Source: Telmatactis stephensoni (taxonomy: Eukaryota > Cnidaria > Anthozoa > Actiniaria > Isophelliidae). Taken from it: DNA of 64,000 nt. Made by a program: the position numbers and the translations under genes. Under the pieces are notes generated by a model. The model searched no databases, was not told the DNA's origin, and saw only the letters and a program-made list of their open reading frames with translations. Positions within the stretch are counted from its first letter, which is position 1; each line of letters opens with the position of its first letter. Below are positions 9,943 through 20,239 of this stretch, piece after piece. The DNA lies in contig JALIZF010001530.1 in assembly GCA_029948255.1 (NCBI GenBank), positions 294,501 through 358,500 on the forward strand. The letters run 5' to 3'.

Positions 9943-11957
9943 ATGTGAGTTGCACCGGTAATTTAGCAAACTATGTTGATCAATGGAAACAAATCACCTC
10001 AGATCCTTGGATCATTGAAACCATCCAAGGGTATCGGCTGGAATTTGTGTCGCAGCCGAGACAGGATGTATTTCCCATCCCTCCAAGATTTGATGACGAG
10101 CAAAAAACTGCCATTTCGAGTGAAGTTTCGAAATTGCTCTCCAAAGGAGCCATTGTTGAAGTTGAGCATTGCTCTAAAGAATTTATTTCAAATATTTTTG
10201 TTGTCCCTAAGAAAACAGGTGATTTGAGACTGGTGATCAACCTTAAACCTCTTAATGAATGGGTTTGTAAGGCACGCTTTAAAATGGAAACTATAGAATT
10301 CGCGAGACAATTGATTCATCGTGACGATTTCATGGCTTCTATTGATCTGAAGGATGCTTATTTCAGCATTCCTATTCACTACGACGATCGTAAATATTTG
10401 CGATTTTTATGGCAAAATCGTCTTTATGAGTTTGTTTGTCTCCCTTTTGGATATAGTTTAGCCCCAAGGACATTTACCAAAATTTTAAAGCCTGTTTACG
10501 CCCTACTGAGAGCTCAAGGAATTCGAACTACTTATTATATAGATGATACTCTCATTGTTGCATCGTCAGCGCACCAGTGCAGTGAACACACACGCCAGGT
10601 TTCTAGTCTGCTCTCAGATCTGGGTTTTCAAATCAACTACGGTAAATCCCACCTTGACCCGTCAAGGACCATTTCTTTTCTTGGATTTCAAATTGATTCT
10701 ACAAGTTACACGTTGACATTACCGGAGGAAAAAGTTGATAAAATTGTCCGAGTCTGCAGGAGACTTCTCAATACAACTGAGCCGACCATAAGGGAGGTGG
10801 CGCAGGTGTCCGGGAATTTAGTATCTGCCTTCCCAGCTGTGAAGTATCTGCAACTTTTTTACAGATCAGTTGAAGCATGCAAGTCATCCGATATATCCCT
10901 AGGAGCGCGCTACGACGATACCGTCGTACTTTCTCCCTTAGCCCGCCAAGATTTATCCTGGGTTATCGATAATATCCGGGTTTTCAATGGTAGACCTATA
11001 AGGGATCCCCCATTTACCCATACTATTGAATCGGATGCTAGCCTGCTGGGTTGGGGTGCTAGCTACAACGGTCAGACCTCGGGTGGCCACTGGACACCTG
11101 ACGAGTGTGAATTTCATATCAACTATCTGGAGTTGTTAGCAGCTTTTTTCGCCTTAAAATGCTATGCTGACAATGATGCCAATATGTGCCTTAAGAGTGA
11201 TAATACCACAGCAGTGGGATATCTCAATAAAATGGGGGGCATGCATTCCCCACTGCTCAACAACCTAGCTCGAGAGATTTGGTCGTGGTGCATGCAGCGC
11301 CGAATTTCTTTAACTGCCCAACATATTCCTGGCGAGTGCAATAGTAGTGCGGATTTTGGTTCTCGTCATTTTAATGACAGAACAGAGTGGAGTCTGCATC
11401 CGACTGTGTTTACATGGGTCAGCCAGCGAGTTTTCTGGCCCGAGATCGACCTTTTTGCTTCTCGCCTGAATGCCAAACTTGAGCGCTATGTCTCTTGGCA
11501 CCCTGACCCAGGGGCCTGGGCAACCAATGCATTCTCTTTTTCGTGGCATAACTTAGTGTGTTACGCTTTCCCTCCATTTAGTGTGATCTCCAAAGCATTA
11601 TCAAAAGTCCAAGAAGATCAGGCTCAACTTTTGCTGATTGCACCAGTGTGGAAAACCCAAGCGTGGTATCCAGTGCTCTTAAGCCTTCTAACAGATCGTC
11701 CTGTCCTGCTCCCCCAATGGAACAACCTGCTGAGATTGAACCACAACGGCCGCCTGCACCCTCTCCGCAATCAGATGCGCCTGGCCGCTTGGCCTATATC
11801 AGGTCAGCCCTCACAAGCCAAGGCCTTTCAGCAAGGGCTGCCGAAATTATCACCAAGTCTTGGACTCATGGAACAGGCAAGCAATACAGCAAACCATGGA
11901 GCATGTGGGTCAGCTGGTGTGATCAACTCAAGGTTGATATCATTCAAGCCCCTGTAA
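9790..11957 (+). CDS. DIRS reverse transcriptase-RNase H polyprotein
   Basis: Open through the whole enzyme. RT: KTGDLRLVINLKPLNEW, DFMASIDLKDAYFSIPIH (catalytic Asp), LPFGYSLAPRTFTKIL, TYYIDDTLIVAS (catalytic Asp pair) and LGFQIN. RNase H: ESDASLLGWGA, INYLELLAAFFAL, LKSDNTTAVGYLNK and SSADFGSRH supply the D-E-D-D residues. A C-terminal block (FWPEIDLFASRLNAKLERYV, then DPGAWATNAF) is conserved in DIRS pol. The start is uncertain because the gag frame is fused to it upstream by frameshift. The 3' end overlaps the recombinase ORF by 310 bp in another frame, as usual for DIRS. It copies element RNA into single-stranded circular DNA. Confidence 0.93.
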
Positions 11958-12757
11958 CGGTGCTTATTGACTTTCTGTTGACTATTTTTGATCAAGGCAA
12001 ATCTTACAATACAGTTAATACATATAGATCAGCTATATCAGCTACTATCAAATCTATTTCTGGCCGAGATTTAGGTTCGCACCATCTAGTGTCTCGTTTC
12101 ATGAAAGGTATTTTCCAAGTGAATCCTCCTCATCCGAAATATAATGACACGTGGGACGTGAATCAGGTGACTCAATACCTTAGAGGACTGTTTCCTGTGA
12201 ATGAACTCACTCTGAAAAACCTTTCACTGAAATTAGTGACTTTATTGGCCTTAGCATCAGCCCAAAGAGGTCAAACTTTGCAGGCATTAAATGTCACCAA
12301 TATGAAAATTCAAGAAGATAAGATAATTTTTGTTGTCAGTGATAGGCTTAAAACTACTCGACCAGGCCATGAGAGTGTAAACGTCGTTTTTCCTGCACTA
12401 CGAGACAACTGCCCTCTTTGTCCTCGTTTGCATTTATTAGAATATATTAAGAGAACAGAAGCACTAAGAAATGGCTGTACTCAGTTATTTATTTCATATT
12501 GCAAGCCTCACAAGAGCGTTACGTCTAGCACTCTAGCTCGATGGATTAAACAAGTTTTGGAAACAGCTGGTATTGATGTGCAGAAATACACAGCTCACAG
12601 CACCCGTAGCGCAGCTACATCTAAAGCCTTTCTCAATGGTGCATCAATTAGCGATATCTTAAAGTTAGGCAATTGGTCCAACGAGAATACATTCTCGAAA
12701 TTCTATAAAAGGTGTCCACCTTCGAGTGTATCTATTGAGCAAATGATTTTGTCGTGA
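11648..12757 (+). CDS. DIRS tyrosine recombinase (YR)
   Basis: About 370 codons. N-terminal SAM-like core-binding region (TKSWTHGTGKQYSKPWSMW, VNTYRSAISATIKSI), then the catalytic domain with Arg in LASAQRGQTLQAL, the H-x-x-R pair in YTAHSTRSAATSKAF and the nucleophilic Tyr in NTFSKFYKR near the end. All key residues of the family are visible. It joins the circular DNA copy to the target by strand exchange, so it replaces the DDE integrase of LTR elements. It lies 3' of pol in the +2 frame and overlaps it. The true start may lie inside the overlap. Confidence 0.93.
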   Translation: MENPSVVSSALKPSNRSSCPAPPMEQPAEIEPQRPPAPSPQSDAPGRLAYIRSALTSQGLSARAAEIITKSWTHGTGKQYSKPWSMWVSWCDQLKVDIIQAPVTVLIDFLLTIFDQGKSYNTVNTYRSAISATIKSISGRDLGSHHLVSRFMKGIFQVNPPHPKYNDTWDVNQVTQYLRGLFPVNELTLKNLSLKLVTLLALASAQRGQTLQALNVTNMKIQEDKIIFVVSDRLKTTRPGHESVNVVFPALRDNCPLCPRLHLLEYIKRTEALRNGCTQLFISYCKPHKSVTSSTLARWIKQVLETAGIDVQKYTAHSTRSAATSKAFLNGASISDILKLGNWSNENTFSKFYKRCPPSSVSIEQMILS

Positions 12758-12842
12758 CTTAAGAGAAAGGTTAATAAACCCAATTAAGTGTGACAGTGTG
12801 CACACGTGTCTATTGTTTCTTTTGTCACCTCTGCTTTGAAGA
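12758..12842 (+). other. DIRS spacer after YR gene
   Basis: Short non-coding spacer between the recombinase stop and the internal complementary region. Confidence 0.4.
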
Positions 12843-12963
12843 GCGATTAATGAGGTCATATTGCGGAATGTATACGAAGAGAATTTAAAATTAAACAAGA
12901 GGTACACTTACCTTGCAGGATAATTGTAATTCTCTGAGTGTACATGGAGCAATTATGACCTCA
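12843..12963 (-). repeat. DIRS internal complementary region
   Basis: Left half (to 12,884) is the reverse complement of the element's left end (ATTCTCTTCGTATACATT...). Right half (from 12,884) is the reverse complement of the right end (TGTTTAATTTTAAAT at the border). Their direct joining at 12,884 shows the circle junction and marks the element borders at about 8,355 and 13,258. Confidence 0.92.
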
Positions 12964-13070
12964 TCTACCCTCCCCTTGGTTTTTTGCTTTTTTTCATCAA
13001 AAAAAAAAAATACATGTCCCTCCCATTCATTTAATCGTCGACAAAAGATTACCTACAGGGGGCACTCAAG

Positions 13071-13190
13071 AAGAAGAGGACGGTTATCCGGGTTGCTACC
13101 TTTTTATACAAATTGATTTCCATAACAATGGATCTTTGAATAGTGGGCTGCTGCGCATGCGCGATTAAGGATCGCATAATGAGGTCATAA
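13071..13190 (-). repeat. Right inverted terminal repeat of DIRS
   Basis: Inverted copy of 8,377-8,496. Followed by a right-end extension to about 13,258 that is matched only in the internal complementary region. Confidence 0.92.
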
Positions 13191-13319
13191 TTGCTCCATG
13201 TACACTCAGAGAATTACAATTATCCTGCAAGGTAAGTGTACCTCTTGTTTAATTTTAAATTCTATGACAATATTACATAGTAATAGCTTATCTCATTTGT
13301 GCATAATTTATGATTATAG

Positions 13320-14354
13320 ATCAAAGAGAATGCCATGGAAATCCACTTGAAGATGATAGGGAAGAAACCACTTCAGTATTGTTTGGTATGTCTTTGTTTT
13401 GTTTTGCTTTGTTTTGTTTTTTTGTTTTTGTTTTTGTTTTTGTTTTTGTTTTTGTTTTTGTTTTCACTCAGATTCTTTTTGAAGTGCTCTCTATTTGTGG
13501 TCAAATTAAATATAATTTTGTTATTACAGATCTATGTGGCTATGACATCTGTGAAGAGCACAAAAGAGAGAAGCACACCAATGATATTGTATCCTCATCT
13601 GCTCATACATGCACATCAGGCTATGAAGGTATTAAATAACACTTATTGTCAACTCAACAGAACACTTGATTCATATTTTGTTACTTAATTCATTTTCTTA
13701 TCCCTATATCTAGATCAAAGTGATCAAAGCAGTTCATCTATTATTCCTGGTGTATATTTGATGACAACTGAGAGTGATAACGGTAATTTTATTCAGCATG
13801 TGGAGTAATGCTTGTGAATCTGACAAATAATTTCAGATGCAATGATTATTTTATAGACCAAACATGTGATAAATCTGATGAAGATAATGTGATTGACATC
13901 CTATTTGAAGATGATATTGTAACAAATTATACAGATGTATCTCACAACAGAACAACAACTGCAACTGGCACCACTAATATCACACGCAAACTGTTAGAAG
14001 TGATAAAGAGTTATTTACCAAGAACTGCTAAAGCACTGAGAATAGTATTAGGTCTAACTTCTGAGCTGATAGAATTCGACAAAATTAAACATAACTTAAA
14101 CAAAAATCCAAAATCACGATATCTAATTAACAGATATGAAAGCTCTTGCCGCAAGGATTCAAGTAATATTACTAAAGGAAGTAAATATTTTACAGAATAA
14201 AATAAAGACTGGGATAAGGATTTTTTTAACACATGACAGACTTCCTTCCAACAAAGATTATGCTAATGAAAATATATCACACTATCTTAAGCAATACAAG
14301 GTTGCAAACAAATTGTTACAAGAATGGGGCATAACTATTCATCTCGTCTCATGA
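13320..14354 (+). pseudogene. Copy A gene, 3' exons (acidic linkers and C-terminal domain)
   Basis: Three short AG/GT-bounded exons (about 13,320-13,385, 13,530-13,628, 13,714-13,782) precede a last exon from 13,837. The last exon ends with KLLQEWGITIHLVS, the match to KLLQYWNITVHLKC at the end of copy B. A frame change between 14,136 and 14,200 splits it. Acidic low-complexity text (DKSDEDNVIDILFEDD) resembles the acidic linkers of copy B. A (TTTTTG)n-like tract sits in the intron at 13,395-13,465. Pseudogenised. Confidence 0.65.
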
Positions 14355-15438
14355 ACAAATTTAGTCATGATTTGACAGTCATGGGTATCAGTTCAATGCA
14401 AAAAGGCTATATACAATAACTATAGTATATACATTGATGTACTATTCCTTTCCAGTAGCTTATAGGGTATGTACTCTTTGCAACAGATATTAACCAAATT
14501 GTACATTTTGTATCAGTTCAAGTCCCAAAATATATCAAATTCTTACTGGTGTGATAAGAAATAGATCGTCTTCAGGTACATGTATAATTTTTATATTGTA
14601 GTACATGTACATGTAAAGCTGCATCATTTACTGGCTGGTAGTACCTCAAAATATTCACTATATCGGTTAAGCTCCATGTTTACAAATGAATCAAATACCA
14701 TAAACAGCCTTTTTGCAATTAACTGCAGTATATAGGGTGTAATATATATACATTAATATCAATTATGGTTGTAACATTTCAACTTACCAAAACAATGTCC
14801 AATTCAGTAGGGCAGTAAGCTTAATAATTCTTAATTTCATATGCCATGCACGTTCGATATGATCAAGAAATCCCTTGAAATTGAAAAAAAGGTTTACAAA
14901 AACCATGTAAATAGGTTGTAAAGATAACTGATAAATTCCAAGTATATGAGTTTAAGCTTATAACTTAACTTATTAAGCTTACAAAAATGCAAAAATGCTT
15001 TAAGACATATCAAATGTAAACGAGAATTTCAGAAGGAAACTATATGAAAATAGAAATCAAAACAATAGTTCTTTCAAGTGTGCAGTTTTGTACGTGTCTT
15101 ATTTATTTCAATGAATAAAACTTACCTTGTAAGACAATCCATGATGCGAAGATTAGATGCTTGAATGTCATGATGATCAGCGAAGTCCACAGCGAAGTTC
15201 GATTGAAATACATGGCTTCATATTTTCAATTGATAACCTGAGTGCAGACTAGCAAAGCTTTAAACAATATTTTAATTGATCGAAATAAAATAAGGCCAAA
15301 TGAAGCTACTTAAGCTAGAGTTTCGTGCCAAGCATGCTGTGCCGATGTCCGCCATTTTGTTTTTGGTTTCAGGACCTTTCGGGACAGTCCCGCATATCAC
15401 GACCGCCAACTTCGCGGGGGGGGGGTTTTGTCGGTGGT
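14355..15438 (+). other. 3' non-coding part of copy A
   Basis: AT-rich with no gene seen. Near the end are a CCGCCATTTTG motif (about 15,349; reverse of a YY1-like AAAATGGCGG) and the G-run just inside the right TIR. Copy B also has a CCGCCATCTTGG motif near its right end. Confidence 0.5.
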
Positions 15439-15464
15439 CTGAACCAGGCCTTAACATACTTGAG
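15439..15464 (-). repeat. Right TIR of copy A
   Basis: Exact inverted copy of 2,693-2,718, followed by TT at 15,465-15,466. Just inside lies a G-run (around 15,415-15,425, in a CGCGGGG context) similar to one at the right end of copy B, the only clear subterminal likeness on this side. Confidence 0.92.
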
Positions 15465-15466
15465 TT

Positions 15467-16474
15467 ATTTTTGTCTTGACTGTAGCAACCATTTTGTTTC
15501 GGGACGTCCAGCAAAAAAATCGGATAAGTTTAATGTTGACTGGTACACTTAATTTGGGACATTCGAAAAAAATAGAGAAAGATAATACAATAGCTGCTCA
15601 AGATCAAGCTGAGAGAGCAAAGATTAGAGGAAAGAAGAAGGCCGAACAAGAAGTTAGCTTACAACAAGAGATCGTAATGAAGAAACTCCGCTTGAATGAC
15701 TCAGTAGCTACAGTATCAAGCATAACATTTACGGACGAAAGCAATGATTTTTTTCCAACGACAGCGCAAACTAAACAAAATGAAGAGTCATTTGCTGATA
15801 ATTACAGAGAATTGGCCCAAACGAGAAAACCTGTCAGACAGAAATCAAACCGACAAGGGAAATGTGTACCCAAAAAATATGATGCCTGTTCCCAGACAGA
15901 TGATTTTGAGTATTTATTTAGCTCCAACAAGAAAGTCATTGAATTCGACAGACTATTTCAGGAACAGTGACGATACAGTGTTGTTTTATACTGGTCTGCC
16001 CTCTTACAACGTTCTGAACTTTGTGCTTGAACTTGTTTTACCGTTTGTTTCTAGTCGCTCTCAAGGACTGAGTCCTTTTCAAGAACTTGTGATGATCATG
16101 ATCAAATTGAGATTAGATGTGCCTTTTCAAGATCTGGCCTACCGCTTCAACGTCTCTGTTTCCACAGTATCCAGAATTATCCATAGTTGGTTGGAGGCTA
16201 TGTACACAAGTTTGTCTAAATTTGTCCACTGGCCTTGTCAAGATAGTTTGTTGGCAACAATGCCACAATGCTTTAGATTCAGTTTTGGAACCAAAACTAC
16301 TGTAATAATTGACTGCTTTGAAATTTTTATTGAAAAGCCTTCAAATTTACTAGCAACAGCACAGACATTTAGTTCCTACAAGCACCACAACACAATCAAG
16401 GTGCTGATTGGTATCACCCCACAATGTACCATTTCATATGTGTCTGAGGCATGGGGCGGCCGAACATCAGACAA
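15467..16474 (+). pseudogene. THAP-DDE (ISL2EU-like) transposase, 5' part
   Basis: Starts in the last third of a THAP zinc domain (SNHFVSGRPAKKSDKF, then TLNLGHSKK) after an acceptor-like GACTGTAG, with the earlier THAP part missing. A charged linker follows, then [21 protein letters not shown] (helix-turn-helix) and the first catalytic Asp in [18 protein letters not shown]. The frame breaks at about 15,545 and 15,965. Coding stops at GGRTSD where copy B of the large transposon entered; the C-terminal half is at 25,146-25,527. The protein is a cut-and-paste transposase, now dead. Confidence 0.85.
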
Positions 16475-16500
16475 CTCAAGTGAGTTAAGGCCTGGGTCAG
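16475..16500 (+). repeat. Left TIR of copy B
   Basis: Matches the complement of 25,123-25,145 over the first 23 bases (to CCTGGGT). AA precedes it as the target duplication. Confidence 0.9.
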
Positions 16501-16632
16501 CATATGCAAATTAGGAAAAAAACATTTTATTTTTTATCTCCCTTATTTCTCAATCAAATTCAATGAAATTTCACAGGTTTACAGTATTTAACAACTTCTG
16601 ACTTTTTAGTGGGTTAGGTGTACTTAAGACCA

Positions 16633-16660
16633 ATCACGTGCTTAGTCACGTGATCTTATA
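16633..16660. promoter_or_regulatory. Paired CACGTG motifs in left subterminal region, copy B
   Basis: AATCACGTGC and AGTCACGTGATCTTATA, about 160-185 bp inside the left TIR. The second 17-base string recurs exactly at 33,334-33,350, near the left end of the unrelated Kolobok-type element. Confidence 0.55.
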
Positions 16661-17129
16661 ATCGTCTATCAATCAAATAAAAATGGGGTTACAAAAACGG
16701 ACAATGTAAAAGCTTTTTAATGAAAAATTGGCACTTCAAATAAATTGTCTCAAAGTCTTGGCCCAGAATGGTTGCTTATCTAGAGGAAAAGATGACTAAA
16801 AATTTACACGAACTTCTGATTTGCAATCTATGGCTTTTGATGAGTGTACAGCATGGTCTAATTAATATGAAATCATCCATTCTAGGCCAGGATGGGTAGA
16901 TTTTATGTCGTTCTAAGGAAATGACTTAGGTTTACAGTAAAAAAATAACACTTTAGCAACCCCATTTTAGAAAGAAAACCGTTTCTTGTCCTACCATCCT
17001 ACCTAGCCATTTTGTATTTGCCAACCGAGCTTGAATGGAAGACTGGGTCCCACAGTACGTGGTAATTTGAATATTATAATAAGTTGTTTCTCCGCTATCT
17101 AGACAACACGGGCTCAAAATCTATGAGCA

Positions 17130-17182
17130 TTAACCAATCACAACTCGTATTTCTACGGCAAACAAAGATGGCGGACGAAGAG
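17130..17182 (+). promoter_or_regulatory. Likely promoter of the copy B gene (CCAAT, YY1-like)
   Basis: AACCAATCACAAC (CCAAT box) lies about 30 bases before AAAGATGGCGGACG (YY1-like). The ATG in the latter opens only a five-codon frame (MADEE). The first credible coding ATG is at 17,558. The spacing suits a TATA-less promoter with start near 17,165; this is inference from motifs. Confidence 0.45.
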
Positions 17183-17557
17183 TGAGGAAAAATAGCCATC
17201 TTTTACGTGAAAGTATAAGTAGTTCTGCGGTGGTACAGGACATGAGAAATAGATAAGATGAGTATTGAATATGTTTTCTTTTCATTTATAAAATACGGAA
17301 AGACAATTTCTTGCCTAAAACTGTCATATTTTCAGTTACAATTTGAAAAATATGTAATTGCTTCTGAAGAGAAATTTACAAATAAAGTTATCTTTCTTAA
17401 CGTGTGGCTTGTTCTTTGTATACGTCTTTACGCGCCGAACTTCAGCAGTCCCTGCAAAAAGCACATGCGTATTAAATAAGATAATTTGAGCGCGAAATTC
17501 AGAAAAAGTTTTCAGAGTTTGTGAAAGTGGAATTCATAATAAGTAAGCTTATTAGTT

Positions 17558-17744
17558 ATGACTGAAGTTGTTTCGTGTGGGTATGCTAGAGTTTTCCTTT
17601 GGAAAACCAAACATTCAGCAATAGAAAATTTAAAAAGAGAAGCAAATGAAAGTCAGACCAAGTTCAAAGTGAGAATTTTGGATGAAAGATACCGCCTCTT
17701 CATCGAGAACTTCAACCATTATGAAAGGATGCAACTTGATAAAG
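17558..17744 (+). CDS. Copy B gene, exon 1 (putative transposase N-terminus)
   Basis: ATG at 17,558 opens about 62 codons (RVFLWKTKHSAIENLKREAN, ILDERYRLFIENFNHYERM), then a donor (GATAAAG, GTGAAG). Ending after one base of a codon, it joins in phase to the acceptor at 18,808, giving DKA-HFLKHYKN. Matching phase and no nearby stop support this exon over an unspliced 73-codon frame. The product is helical and basic; I recognise no domain. Copy A lacks this exon. Confidence 0.6.
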
Positions 17745-17817
17745 GTGAAGTAGACCTCAGTTATTTATATCTTAAATAATGCTGTGCATTTTAAACAAAT
17801 AAAGTAATGAATCCAAA

Positions 17818-18605
17818 GGTATGGTAGCCTGACAAAATAGACTTGAACACTAAAATAACTTCACAAAAATGTCACAAATTAATCATTTCAGCTGGTGACT
17901 GAGTTCTGATTGTAAGTAAACTTGCTATATCTGCATGTACATAATAATATCAGATATCTGTTTTGATTCAAACAATTAAAAAGTTGACTCCAAAGGCATT
18001 GTAGAGTGCATTTCATATGTCTGTGAAATATAAATCAAGTTGTTTGTGCCTATTTAGTTGCTATTTAGTTGGTATTTAGTCACTAGCACTGAACCAGAAC
18101 TTTCTTATAATAGTAATTTGTAGAAAGTCTGTTTCAATGAAAGAAACAATGAAGGTTTATTTGAAGTAATAAAGTAATTAAAAGCTACTATGCAAAGTCA
18201 TTTGACTCAATTCTCTTGTGTATTTGATGTCCCCAGTGTATTGCTATTATATAAGAAAGTTCTGGTTCAATGCTAGTGACTAAATAGCAACTTAAAATAG
18301 GCAAAAATAACTTCAATCAATCTTATTTCACAGACATATGAAATGCACTCTAGCACATATAAAACTAAATTGAACCGTAAAATAACTTTACAAAAATGTC
18401 ACAAATTTCATTTGACATGCTGAGTTTTGATTGTAAGTAAACTTGTTACATCTGGATGTTTTTATATTCAAACATCAGAAGGTATGGTAGCCTGACATAT
18501 AAAATAGAATTGAACACTGAAATATCTTCACAAAAATGTCACAAATTGAATTTTTGGGCTGTTGACATAGTGATTTGTAAGTATAAACTTGCTATATATG
18601 TAGAT
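17818..18605. repeat. Three related ~120-bp units in intron 1 of copy B
   Basis: Units at about 17,818-17,940, 18,360-18,460 and 18,480-18,605 share AAAATGTCACAAATT and TTGTAAGTA-AACTTG. The foldback element at 18,002-18,352 separates the first from the others. Likely a tandem array later split. Confidence 0.65.
18002..18352. mobile_element. Foldback MITE in intron 1 of copy B
   Basis: Ends TAGAGTGCATTTCATATGTC and its complement GACATATGAAATGCACTCTA with arms of about 110 bp (to about 18,110 and from about 18,244) around a 130-bp core. TA at both ends may be the target duplication. Non-coding. Confidence 0.85.
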
Positions 18606-18808
18606 ATTTCAGATTCTGATTTTTATGAAAGTCACAAGCCCAAATAAATCAATGAATAATAAACTGAAAAATAAATCAACCCAACATTCTTGATTTACTT
18701 TCTTTATTTCAATAGAATCACCAACTTATTTATTTTACATATGTAAGAGTTTTATGTGGCTAAAATACAATTATAATAGTAATCTGACATATTTTTTTGT
18801 ATCATCAG

Positions 18809-19678
18809 CACATTTCCTAAAACACTACAAAAATATTGATGAGAGATTTACAAACTGGAGGTCAAAAACTGACAAAGAAAAATACATTCAAGCCTTCTCA
18901 AAAGAAGCATGGGAAAAGTGTGCAGAAGGAAGGAAACAAATGCACAGAGTGTCTAAGTGTGAATGCTGTCAAACAACTAGTACACTGAGTTTTCCTGTGA
19001 GATATGGTAAAAACCAAAAAAAACTGGCCAAAAAGAGGGAGCCATTTACAAATCTTAATCTAACTGCAAGGAAAAACATCCCTTCATACAGTACATCTAC
19101 ATCTAAGCCACTAGTGAAAGAAATAAAACAAATTGGTACGTCAATCTACCAGAACTTTAATGAAGTTTGCCAGAAGAGACTTGGCAAGCCTTTTAATGAG
19201 GTGATGTGCCTTGTTCCTGAAGCCCAGCTTCAAAAGAAAACCTCTCCTGTTGAAAGAAAGAAGGAAATAAGAAGGGTTAAAAGACAATTTAAAAAAGACA
19301 CAGAACAAGCATGGAAGGAGAATGATGTTGACTCACACTTGGCCCAAAGAACATCATTTAGATCAAGAAATGAACAAAGATTAAATCAATCTTTTGAAAC
19401 AATAGAAGATGCAAGACAAAGAGTACAAGCAACACAGAGAGGACAGAATTCACAGAAAAGTCACAGCCCTAAAAGCATCACTGGAGACCTAGAAGAACTA
19501 CTGATTGACTTCCAGCAATGGACACCAGGAACTCCAATAAACTGGACTTCCAAGGCCAAAGAATACAATATTAGAAAAAAGGGAAGTCAAGATCCACCAT
19601 CAAATGCAGGGCAGCTATTAAGGGCTTATCTAATAGCTCAAGGACTTGATGTGACTCCATTTGAAAAAGAGAAAACAG
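18809..19678 (+). CDS. Copy B gene, exon 2
   Basis: 290 codons between an acceptor (GTATCATCAG) and a donor (AAAACAG, GTATGT). N-terminal helical part (KNIDERFTNWRSKTDKEKY), a possible zinc site CECCQTT preceded by HRVSK, long basic coiled-coil-like helices (SPVERKKEIRRVKRQFKKDT), and a conserved C-terminal small domain (ELLIDFQQW, TPINWTSKAKEYNI, GQLLRAYLIAQGLDV) that also survives in copy A. That domain reads like a compact helical DNA-binding module, but I cannot name it. Phase fits exon 1 and exon 3. Part of the presumed transposase. Confidence 0.75.
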
Positions 19679-20239
19679 GTATGTTAAATGTAGCACACTA
19701 TATGACAGTCAGATGCCTAATTTTGTTTATTTTTATTATAGCTACAGTAACAATAAATATGCAAAAATGATGATAATAAGTAATTTTGAATTATGTTGCA
19801 CAGACAACTCCATTAAAGATGCACAAATCACAGTCACAAATTCACAGCTGGCATACAGTATTTTTGATCTCAAGACCTGGGATTTGAGAACTAAGGAAAA
19901 TCCAATTGTTTCTTCGTACGAGTGAAGATGTATTCAGTACTTAAATTTATAACATTAACATCAACTAACATTAAATGAATGAAAAATACTCTTCCATAAG
20001 ATTGTTACATTTTAGCAAAACATGTGATTGGGGAATAGAATACATTGCACTGCTGAGAGTCAACCAGATTGCACAATCACTAGTGACTTATTATGAAGTA
20101 TAGTGGATAAAAAAATTATCCAATCAAAATATATTTGTGCAAACATATCAAACAAACAGTATTTCCTTGTGTACTGTAAAGGAAACAAAAGACATGGAGT
20201 ACAATTTTCATATAATTATATTAATCTTACTTTTTGTAG
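19679..20239 (+). other. Intron 2 of copy B gene
   Basis: AT-rich intron between GTATGT and TTTTTGTAG. No embedded element seen. The short frames in it match nothing. Confidence 0.6.

Larger units (their letters stand above)
8355..13258 (+). mobile_element. Complete DIRS-type tyrosine-recombinase retrotransposon
   Basis: About 4.9 kb with the full DIRS plan: inverted terminal repeats (8,377-8,496 and 13,071-13,190, essentially identical), gag-like, RT/RNase H and tyrosine recombinase genes, and near the right end an internal complementary region (12,843-12,963) that joins reverse complements of the outermost left and right ends. That region is what DIRS elements use to rebuild their ends through a circular intermediate. 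ATTCT occurs at both borders, as expected from recombinase-mediated entry without target duplication. Two gag frameshifts suggest it is inactive, or that the sequence has indel errors. Confidence 0.95.
2693..15464 (+). mobile_element. Copy A of an unclassified TIR DNA transposon
   Basis: The element is bounded by perfect 26-bp terminal inverted repeats that start CTCAAGTATGTTAAGGCCTG, with TT on both outer sides as a 2-bp target duplication. Its length is 12,772 bp, of which about 6.9 kb is later insertions (LINE 3,603-5,583; DIRS 8,355-13,258). What is left matches copy B (16,475-25,145) exon by exon, except that the first exon and most of the second are missing; a deletion has joined the left subterminal region to the tail of exon 2. 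The inner gene is broken by several frameshifts, so copy A is non-autonomous. Confidence 0.88.

Noticed and set aside
9513..10379. Minus-strand frames under the DIRS genes
   Set aside because: Shadows of gag/pol with no domain resemblance.
13310..13688. FVFVFVF frames near 13,400
   Set aside because: Come from a TTTTTG repeat in an intron of the copy A gene.
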